A stretch of DNA of 64,000 bases, from the NCBI RefSeq assembly GCF_017304615.1, contig NZ_JAFKLZ010000001.1, forward strand, positions 1,240,001 through 1,304,000, read 5' to 3'. Source of the DNA: Sphingomonas sp. (lineage in GTDB: Bacteria > Pseudomonadota > Alphaproteobacteria > Sphingomonadales > Sphingomonadaceae). Position numbers and translations under genes: made by a program. This document shows positions 57,508 through 64,000 of the stretch, piece after piece (position 1 is the first letter of the stretch; every line of letters begins with the position of its first letter). Below the pieces are notes generated by a model. That model searched no databases, had not been told where the DNA came from, and saw only the letters and a list, made by a program, of their open reading frames with translations.

Positions 57508-58692
57508 ATGACCCTCCTGCCCGTCGCCGACGCCCAGGCGCGGTTGTTCGCGATGGCGCCGCGCGTCGCCACAGAGACGGTCTCGCTGGCGCAGGCAGCC
57601 GGGCGCTGGACGGCGGCGCCGGTGATCGCACGCCGATCGCAACCCGCCGCCGACCTGTCGGCGATGGACGGCTATGCGATCCGCTTCGCCGACTTGCCCG
57701 GCCAGTGGCGCGTGATCGGCGAGAGCGCGGCCGGGCGCGCCTTTGCCGGACCGGTCGGGCCGGGCGAGGCGGCACGCGTCTTCACCGGGGCGGCGATGCC
57801 GACGGGTACCGACAGCGTATTGGTGCAGGAAGAAGCGGCGCGTGACGGCGACACCTTGCGCTTGTCCGGCGAAGGGCCGCCCGTGCTGGGCAAGAGCGTG
57901 CGGCGCAAGGGTCTCGATTTCAACGCGGGCGACACGCTGATCGTAGCAGGCGAGCGGCTGACCCCCGCACGGATCGCGCTGGCGGCGACCGGCGGGCATG
58001 GCGAACTGACGGTCGCCCGGCGGCTCCGCGTCGCGATCCTGGCGACGGGGGACGAGTTGATAGCCCCCGGCGCAACTTCCGACGATCCGCTCACGCTGCC
58101 AGAAGGCAATAGTGCGATGCTCGCCGCGATGCTCGCCGACCTGCCCGTCGATGTAGAATCTCTTGGCATCATCCCCGACCGGCTCGACGCGCTCACCGCC
58201 GCGTTCACCGGGTCACAGGCCGATATCGTCGTCACCACCGGGGGCGCGTCGGTCGGCGACCACGACCTTGTCCGCCCCGCGCTGGAGGTGGCGGGCGGGG
58301 CGGTAAACTTCTGGCGAATCGCGATCCGGCCGGGCAAGCCGATGCTGGCCGGAACGCTCGGCGATGCGGTCGTCCTCGGCCTGCCCGGCAATCCCGTGTC
58401 GGCGTTCGTCACCGCCACCCTGTTCCTCCGCCCCCTGATCGCGGCGATGGCGGGCGCGCGACACCCATTGCCACGAACACTGACCGCAACGCTGGCTGAA
58501 TCGCTGCCCGCGAACGACCATCGGCAGGATTATCTGCGCGCAACGATTTCCAACGGGCGCGTCGCCACGGCCGCCATCCAGGACAGTTCGATGCTCGCGA
58601 CCCTGGCCCGCGCCGACTGTCTGATCGTCCGCGCATCGCACGCGCCGGCCGCCCAAACGGGCGACACGGTGGAGATCATCGCGCTCGCTTGA
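57508..58692 (+). CDS. moeA: Molybdopterin molybdenumtransferase MoeA
   Basis: 394 aa from the ATG at 57508, which places [13 protein letters not shown] at the family's usual N-terminus; an in-frame ATG at 57490 is possible. Inserts molybdate into molybdopterin. Motifs: [30 protein letters not shown] and [12 protein letters not shown]. Completes a moaC-moeA pair. The TGA at 58690 lies inside the lexA promoter. Confidence 0.95.
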   Translation: MTLLPVADAQARLFAMAPRVATETVSLAQAAGRWTAAPVIARRSQPAADLSAMDGYAIRFADLPGQWRVIGESAAGRAFAGPVGPGEAARVFTGAAMPTGTDSVLVQEEAARDGDTLRLSGEGPPVLGKSVRRKGLDFNAGDTLIVAGERLTPARIALAATGGHGELTVARRLRVAILATGDELIAPGATSDDPLTLPEGNSAMLAAMLADLPVDVESLGIIPDRLDALTAAFTGSQADIVVTTGGASVGDHDLVRPALEVAGGAVNFWRIAIRPGKPMLAGTLGDAVVLGLPGNPVSAFVTATLFLRPLIAAMAGARHPLPRTLTATLAESLPANDHRQDYLRATISNGRVATAAIQDSSMLATLARADCLIVRASHAPAAQTGDTVEIIALA

Positions 58693-58705
58693 CTTGCCGT
58701 TTTAT

Positions 58706-58731
58706 GTTCCATATTGGTTCCGCGTCTGTTC
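58706..58731 (+). promoter_or_regulatory. lexA SOS operator with three GTTC half-sites
   Basis: GTTC at 58706-58709, 58717-58720 and 58728-58731, each separated by exactly 7 bases, giving two overlapping GTTC-N7-GTTC boxes of the alphaproteobacterial LexA type. A -35-like TTGACT at 58689-58694 and weak -10 at 58712-58717 (TATTGG) put the boxes over the promoter. LexA self-repression is therefore likely. Confidence 0.85.
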
Positions 58732-58748
58732 TAGGACGGAGGAACATC

Positions 58749-59414
58749 ATGCTCACGAAGAAGCAGCACGAACTCATCTGCTTCATCAACGACCGGCTCG
58801 CCGAAACAGGCGTATCGCCGTCGTTCGAGGAAATGAAGGACGCGCTCGACCTCAAGTCGAAATCGGGCGTGCACCGCCTGATTTCCGCGCTCGAGGAGCG
58901 TCAGTTCCTGCGTCGCCTGCCCAATCGCGCGCGCGCGCTCGAAGTTTTGAAGATGCCCGAACGCGCCGAAAAGCGCGGCGCGGCGGTTCCAAAGCCCAGC
59001 AACTTCCGCCCCATCCCCGAACCCGCCAACGACGTGATCGAAATCCCGCTGCACGGCCGCATCGCCGCCGGCGTACCGATCGAAGCGTTTGAGGGCACGT
59101 CAACCCTCTCGGTTCCCGCGGCACTACTCGGAAATGGCGAACATTATGCGCTGGAAGTGTCGGGCGATTCGATGGTCGAGGCGGGTATTCTCGACGGCGA
59201 TTATGCGCTGATCCGCCGCACCGAAACGGCGCGCGATGGCGAAATCGTCGTCGCGCTGATCGAAGACAGCGAGGCGACGCTCAAATATTTCCGTCGCGAA
59301 GGCGCTATGGTCCGGCTCGACCCGGCCAATCGCGCCTACGATCCGCAGCGTTATTCCCCGGCGCAGGTCCGCGTGCAGGGTCGCCTCGCGGGTTTGCTGC
59401 GGCGCTACGACTGA
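58749..59414 (+). CDS. lexA: SOS repressor LexA
   Basis: 221 aa. Winged helix-turn-helix N-terminus ([38 protein letters not shown]), autocleavage site Ala107-Gly108 in RIAAGVP, catalytic Ser in GDSMVEAG and Lys in ATLKYFRR. Repressor of DNA-damage genes; RecA filaments stimulate self-cleavage. ATG at 58749 with GGAGG upstream. Its last 110 bp overlap the convergent comEC. Confidence 0.98.
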   Translation: MLTKKQHELICFINDRLAETGVSPSFEEMKDALDLKSKSGVHRLISALEERQFLRRLPNRARALEVLKMPERAEKRGAAVPKPSNFRPIPEPANDVIEIPLHGRIAAGVPIEAFEGTSTLSVPAALLGNGEHYALEVSGDSMVEAGILDGDYALIRRTETARDGEIVVALIEDSEATLKYFRREGAMVRLDPANRAYDPQRYSPAQVRVQGRLAGLLRRYD

Positions 59415-61563
59415 CGATCCACGGGTGACGGTCACCGGGCGAGCGGACGGTGACGACCTGCCCGCTCGACAGCGCGATCGCCACGCCGCCGGTCCTGCGC
59501 AGCGCCAGCGCGTCGAGCTTTAGCCATTTCGGCGTGCAAGTGCGCGGCAAGCGGCGATCGCTGACAACGATGTCCGCCGATCGGCACGCAGCGACGAGCT
59601 GCTCGATCGGGAGCTGATAGACGCTCCGCGTGGCGAGGATGCGGAACGTGTGTCCGCCCGACGCGACCGTCGCCAGGCACGCATCGCGGCTGCACGACGC
59701 GAACGGTTGTTCGGACAGTAACAGCGCTCCGCCATCGACCCCCACATTCTCGGCCATCGTGTCACGGGCATAGTCGCCCGCCCGGTCACGCAGCATCGCC
59801 ACACCACCGCCCGGCGTCCGGACCGCGAGATGCTGGCCGTCTCCTGATACAAGCAGGTCAGGCGCGGGCGTCGCCAGCGCCCAGAACGCTCCGACGGCAA
59901 ACGGCCCGATCCCCGCCAGCCGCCACCGCGTCCGCCACAGCACAACCCACAACCCGCCGGCGATCATCAGCCCATAGGCTCCGCCCGGCATCGCGGGCAG
60001 CATCGCGAGCGATCCCGGCGCACCCGCGGCACTATGCGCAACCCACAGCAAGAGGTTGAGCGCCTTTCCCGTCACCCACCAGAACGGCGCCCCCAGCCCC
60101 ACCGCGTCGAACGCCAGCGCCAGCGCTTCCGCCGGCATGATCACGAACGTCGTCAGCGGGATCGCGACGATGTTGGCAAACGCGCCGTAAAGACCGCTCT
60201 TATGGAAATGGTAGAGCGCGATCGGCGCCAGCGCAGCCTCGACCATCACGCCGGTCAGCAGCAGCGACGCGACCTCCCGAGTGGCCTTCCGCCACCACGC
60301 CTCGTCGCGCTTCATGAACCAGGCTTTGACGCGCGGCTGTTCGTGCAGGGCGACGATCGTTGCCACCGCCGCGAACGACAATTGGAAACTCGGCCCCATC
60401 AGCGCCTCGGGCCACAACAGCAGCACGACGAAGGCGCCCGTCGCGACTAGCCGCAAGGTGATCGCCTCGCGCCCCATCGCCAGCGCCGCCAGCACCAGCA
60501 ACGCCGCGATGCACGACCGGGCGGTCGGCACTTGGCCACCGGTCAGCAATGTATAGCCGATCGCCGCCAGCGCCCCGAACCCCGCTGCGATCACCGGGAT
60601 TCGCGTGCGCAGCGCCAGCCACGGCCACAAAGCGAGCAGCCGAGTCATCGCCCAGATCGTCCCGGCAACCACCGCCGTGATGTGCAACCCGCTGACCGAC
60701 AACAGGTGGGCAAGGCCGGATCGCCGCATCGCGTCCGAATCGACCTCACTGATCGCCCCTTCGTCCCCCGCCGCCAGCGCCGCCGCGACGCCGCCCTCGC
60801 TCCCCGGCAAGCGCGCTTCGATATGCGCCGCGAGCGCGGCCCTCAGGCCGTTCGACCCGCTGCCAGGCGTCAGCACCGTAACCGGCGCGATCCCCTTCCC
60901 CGTCGCGCCCAGCCGATCGAACCACGCGACGCGGCGGAAATCATAAGCGCCCGGCACGGTCGCCGCGTTGGGCGGCATCAGCCGGGCCTGCAGCCTGATC
61001 GTCGCGCCGATGCCAAGATCGGCCGGCATGTCGCTCTGCGCGAGATTGACTCGAATGCGCGGCGGCAAGGCGGGCGGCGGCCGCGCCGCGTCACGATCGG
61101 TGTCGCTCTCCACCGCCAGCGGCGCCAGCCGAAGCCGCACCAGTTCGCGCGCCGGCAGTGGCTCCACTCCTTCGACTCGCGCCGTCATTGTCACGATCGT
61201 CGGCCGCGCCAGTACGGGAGCGGCGACGCTTTCCGCCCGCGACCACGCCAGCGCGATCCCCAGTGCCGCCATCGCAGCGCCGATCGCCACCGATCGCCCC
61301 GCGCGTCCATGCCGCCCCACCGCAATCGCCGCCAGCGCAACGGCGCCGAGCGCGCACATCGCCGCGACCCATTGCGCCGGATCGGGCAACACGAACCATA
61401 CGGCGGTCCCGCCCCCCAGCGCCACTGGCAGCCACAGCGGCAACTGGTCCCGCTCCGCCTCCAACCACGCCTCAAGTGCGTCGCGCGCACGCCGGCCCCT
61501 TGCGGCCTGCGTTTGAAGCCACGAAATGTAAGTGCTAGAGGCCCCCTCGGCGATCGTCGCCAT
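59305..61563 (-). CDS. comEC: ComEC/Rec2-family DNA-uptake membrane protein
   Basis: 752 aa, polytopic. Start at 61563 ([15 protein letters not shown]) preferred; upstream frame shadows gltX. Domains: hydrophobic N-terminus, DUF4131-type region, competence domain with [20 protein letters not shown], then a C-terminal part that lacks a recognisable metal-binding beta-lactamase fold (no HxHxDH). DNA transport during transformation is known for ComEC; in sphingomonads its use is unproven. About 35 residues of Arg/Pro-rich tail after HPWIVSRS are read from the lexA complement, an unusual convergent overlap. Confidence 0.88.
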   Translation of the reverse strand: MATIAEGASSTYISWLQTQAARGRRARDALEAWLEAERDQLPLWLPVALGGGTAVWFVLPDPAQWVAAMCALGAVALAAIAVGRHGRAGRSVAIGAAMAALGIALAWSRAESVAAPVLARPTIVTMTARVEGVEPLPARELVRLRLAPLAVESDTDRDAARPPPALPPRIRVNLAQSDMPADLGIGATIRLQARLMPPNAATVPGAYDFRRVAWFDRLGATGKGIAPVTVLTPGSGSNGLRAALAAHIEARLPGSEGGVAAALAAGDEGAISEVDSDAMRRSGLAHLLSVSGLHITAVVAGTIWAMTRLLALWPWLALRTRIPVIAAGFGALAAIGYTLLTGGQVPTARSCIAALLVLAALAMGREAITLRLVATGAFVVLLLWPEALMGPSFQLSFAAVATIVALHEQPRVKAWFMKRDEAWWRKATREVASLLLTGVMVEAALAPIALYHFHKSGLYGAFANIVAIPLTTFVIMPAEALALAFDAVGLGAPFWWVTGKALNLLLWVAHSAAGAPGSLAMLPAMPGGAYGLMIAGGLWVVLWRTRWRLAGIGPFAVGAFWALATPAPDLLVSGDGQHLAVRTPGGGVAMLRDRAGDYARDTMAENVGVDGGALLLSEQPFASCSRDACLATVASGGHTFRILATRSVYQLPIEQLVAACRSADIVVSDRRLPRTCTPKWLKLDALALRRTGGVAIALSSGQVVTVRSPGDRHPWIVSRSAAANPRGDPARGPAPGNNAADRRRDWPGRAGP

Positions 61564-61591
61564 ATGTCTTTCAGCTTGGGAGCACGCGCGG

Positions 61592-63022
61592 TTGAGCGCA
61601 AGTTCTGATCCCGGATCGCTTATCGGCGCATCCGATACCAACGTCGTCACCCGGTTCGCACCTTCGCCGACCGGCTATCTGCATATCGGCGGTGCGCGCA
61701 CCGCGTTGTTTAACCTGCTGTTCGCGCGGCATCATGGCGGCAAGTTCCTGCTTCGGATCGAGGATACCGACCGCGCGCGATCGACGCAGCCGGCGATCGA
61801 CGCGATCCTCGACGGCATGCGCTGGCTCGATCTCGACTGGGACGGCCCGGAAACCTATCAATTCGCCCGCGCCGATCGCCACGCCGAGGTCGCGATGGCA
61901 ATGGTCGAAAAGGGCGCTGCGTACCGCTGCTACCTGACGCAGGACGAACTTGCGCAGATGCGCGCCGAGGCGGAGGCGGCGAAGAAGCCGCTGCGCATCC
62001 GCTCGCCGTGGCGCGACCGCGTGCCCAACGACCCGTCCGCGCCGCATGTCATCCGCCTGAAAGCGCCGACCGAAGGCGCGACGACGATCCACGATCGCGT
62101 GCAGGGCGAAGTCACCGTCCAGAATGCAGAAATCGACGACCTCGTCCTGCTCCGCTCCGACGGCACGCCGACCTATATGCTCGCGGTGGTGGTAGACGAC
62201 CACGACATGGGCGTGACGCACGTCATCCGCGGCGACGACCACCTTAACAACGCGTTCCGCCAGTTGCCGATCTATCGCGCGATGGGCTGGCCGGAACCCG
62301 TCTATGCGCACATCCCGCTGATCCACGGATCGGACGGCGCCAAACTGTCGAAGCGTCACGGCGCGCTCGGCGTCGATGCCTATCGCGACGAAATGGGCCT
62401 GCTCCCCGAAGCGGTCGACAATTACCTGTTACGGCTCGGCTGGGGGCATGGCGACGACGAGATCATCAGCCGCGATCAGGCGATCCAGTGGTTCGACCTG
62501 GCCGGCGTCGGCAAATCACCGAGCCGGTTCGACCTGAAGAAGCTGGAGAACCTTAACGGTCATTATATCCGCGAGGCCGACGATACGCGCCTTGCCGATC
62601 TGGTCGCCGCGCGGCTTCCCAATTCGCTCAACGAAACGCAGCGCAACCTGCTGCGCCGCACCATGCCTTTTCTCAAGCCCCGCGCCGCCAATCTGATCGA
62701 GCTCGCGGATGGCAGCGCGTTCCTTTTCTCGGTCCGGCCGCTCCAAATCGATACGGACGCGGCGCCGCTTCTCGCGGGAGACGCACCGGCGCTTCTTTCG
62801 CAGTTGCACACCGCGCTTGACGCCGCCGAAAGCTGGGATACGGAGACTTTGGAAAACGCGGTCCGGCGGGTCGCCGAGGATGCCGGGGTTAAGCTGGGCC
62901 AGGTTGCGCAACCGCTGCGCGCCGCGCTGACCGGCAAGCGTACCTCTCCCGGCATTTTCGATGTGCTTGCCGTCCTCGGCCGCGAAGAAAGCCTGGGCCG
63001 CATCGCCGATCAGATGGCGTAA
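61592..63022 (+). CDS. gltX: Glutamyl-tRNA synthetase
   Basis: 476 aa class I synthetase. HIGH-like motif YLHIGG after [13 protein letters not shown]-like KLSKRHG, and the helical anticodon-binding C-terminus. No ATG precedes the first conserved block; a TTG at 61592 with GGGAG 9 bases upstream is the likely start (first residues MSASSDPG), leaving 28 bp to the divergent comEC. A GTG at 61532 would overlap comEC. Followed 19 bp later by gltA. Confidence 0.95.
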   Translation: MSASSDPGSLIGASDTNVVTRFAPSPTGYLHIGGARTALFNLLFARHHGGKFLLRIEDTDRARSTQPAIDAILDGMRWLDLDWDGPETYQFARADRHAEVAMAMVEKGAAYRCYLTQDELAQMRAEAEAAKKPLRIRSPWRDRVPNDPSAPHVIRLKAPTEGATTIHDRVQGEVTVQNAEIDDLVLLRSDGTPTYMLAVVVDDHDMGVTHVIRGDDHLNNAFRQLPIYRAMGWPEPVYAHIPLIHGSDGAKLSKRHGALGVDAYRDEMGLLPEAVDNYLLRLGWGHGDDEIISRDQAIQWFDLAGVGKSPSRFDLKKLENLNGHYIREADDTRLADLVAARLPNSLNETQRNLLRRTMPFLKPRAANLIELADGSAFLFSVRPLQIDTDAAPLLAGDAPALLSQLHTALDAAESWDTETLENAVRRVAEDAGVKLGQVAQPLRAALTGKRTSPGIFDVLAVLGREESLGRIADQMA

Positions 63023-63041
63023 GGATTCGAAGGGAAAGACG

Positions 63042-64000
63042 ATGACCGACACTTCCACCATCAAGCTCGGCGACCATGACTATGCGGTGATGTCGGGCAG
63101 CGTCGGTCCCGACGTGATCGACATCCGCAAGCTCTATGCCGACACCGGGATGTTCACCTACGATCCGGGCTTCACCTCGACCGCGAGCTGCGAAAGCGCG
63201 TTGACCTATATCGACGGCGACGAGGGAGTACTGCTCCACCGCGGCTATCCGATCGGCCAGCTCGCCGAAGAATCGAGCTTCATGGAAGTCAGCTACCTCC
63301 TGCTCAACGGCGAACTGCCGTCAGCAAAGGAGCTGCACGACTTCACGCATACGATCACCCGGCACACGATGCTGCACGAACAGCTGATGACCTTCTATCG
63401 CGGGTTCCGGCGCGACGCGCACCCGATGGCGATCATGTGTGGCGTGGTCGGTGCGCTCTCGGCTTTCTATCACGATTCGACCGACATCAACGACCCGCAG
63501 CAGCGCATGATCGCGTCGCATCGCCTGATCGCGAAGATGCCGACGATCGCAGCCATGGCCTACAAGTACAGCGTCGGCCAGCCGTTCCTCTACCCGGACA
63601 ACGACTTGTCCTACACCGGCAACTTCCTGCGCATGACTTTCGGCGTGCCCGCGGAAAAATACGACGTGAACCCGGTGGTAGAAAAGGCGCTCGACCGCAT
63701 CTTCATCCTCCATGCCGACCACGAACAGAACGCATCGACCTCGACCGTCCGCCTCGCCGGTTCGTCGGGCGCCAATCCGTTCGCGTGCATCGCGGCGGGC
63801 ATCGCCTGCCTGTGGGGCCCGGCGCATGGTGGCGCGAACGAAGCAGCCCTCAACATGCTGCGCGAGATCGGCACGCCCGACCGCATTCCGGAATTCATCG
63901 CGCGCGCGAAGGACAAGAACGACCCGTTCCGCCTGATGGGCTTCGGCCACCGCGTGTACAAGAATTACGATCCGCGCGCGACGGTGATGCAGCAGACAGT
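63042..64000 (+). CDS. gltA: Citrate synthase (partial, runs off right edge)
   Basis: First 319 residues of the gram-negative hexameric-type (type II) citrate synthase of the TCA cycle. Seen: N-terminal beta domain, [21 protein letters not shown], active-site His in [14 protein letters not shown] and [12 protein letters not shown], and [14 protein letters not shown]. The catalytic Asp lies beyond the window. ATG at 63042, with AGGGA about 8 bases upstream. Confidence 0.98.
   Translation, partial: MTDTSTIKLGDHDYAVMSGSVGPDVIDIRKLYADTGMFTYDPGFTSTASCESALTYIDGDEGVLLHRGYPIGQLAEESSFMEVSYLLLNGELPSAKELHDFTHTITRHTMLHEQLMTFYRGFRRDAHPMAIMCGVVGALSAFYHDSTDINDPQQRMIASHRLIAKMPTIAAMAYKYSVGQPFLYPDNDLSYTGNFLRMTFGVPAEKYDVNPVVEKALDRIFILHADHEQNASTSTVRLAGSSGANPFACIAAGIACLWGPAHGGANEAALNMLREIGTPDRIPEFIARAKDKNDPFRLMGFGHRVYKNYDPRATVMQQT

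Overview
The window is a compact, GC-rich chromosomal segment from an alphaproteobacterium, most likely a sphingomonad (Sphingomonas or a close relative). This rests on the gene content and order (yqeY-dnaG-rpoD, trpE-trpG-trpD-trpC-moaC-moeA-lexA / comEC / gltX-gltA), the PEPxxWA-type C-terminal sorting signals, the alphaproteobacterial LexA box (GTTC-N7-GTTC), an EcfG-type general-stress promoter, and short paired-hairpin repeats of the kind common in sphingomonads. No tRNA, rRNA, CRISPR array, insertion sequence or prophage was seen, and no stretch longer than 300 bases lacks a gene.

Layout. 1-5145 (minus) is a marR-tamA-tamB operon with overlapping ends; tamB runs off the left edge. 5230-7816 (plus) encodes the tyrosine/homogentisate steps HppD and HmgA, divergent from marR across a perfect 14-bp palindrome. 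7645-12036 (minus) holds a secreted gluzincin-like protein, a coniferyl-aldehyde-type dehydrogenase, a small secreted protein and a prepilin peptidase. 12142-15062 has a thiolase, then ftsB and eno on the minus strand. 15152-16799 is a set of four small membrane-associated proteins behind an EcfG-like promoter. 16836-23312 has a small DUF4170-type protein, a rhomboid, greA, carB and carA, with an unrecognised gene wedged between carA and carB. 23418-27843 is yqeY, dnaG and rpoD, closed by a strong terminator.

27986-33125 is a surface-protein region: two tandem PEP-CTERM metalloproteases, a TPR-sulfotransferase and a third PEP-CTERM protein. 33333-40297 holds an M28 peptidase, an apparent Phd-PAS fusion, an unknown protein, then moxR, a DUF817 membrane protein, a CHAP protein and a VWA (CoxE) protein. 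40423-43047 (minus) is an operon with a NamZ/DUF1343 muramidase and a DOMON-like protein. 43181-48484 has rimO, a secreted M14-like protein, a serine hydrolase and an M17 aminopeptidase. 48516-64000 carries a small membrane protein, tpiA, ppiD, the trp genes, moaC/moeA, lexA with a triple GTTC operator, comEC, gltX and the start of gltA.

Most genes are housekeeping. The observations most worth following are the unknown gene coupled to both carA and carB, the duplicated PEP-CTERM metalloproteases with a shared operator-like motif and near-identical 3' ends, the Phd-PAS architecture, the hmgA start codon inside a dispersed repeat, the two convergent pairs whose coding regions overlap by more than 100 bp, and the three-half-site lexA operator. 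Nothing here is proven to be a new system; these are sequence-based leads.
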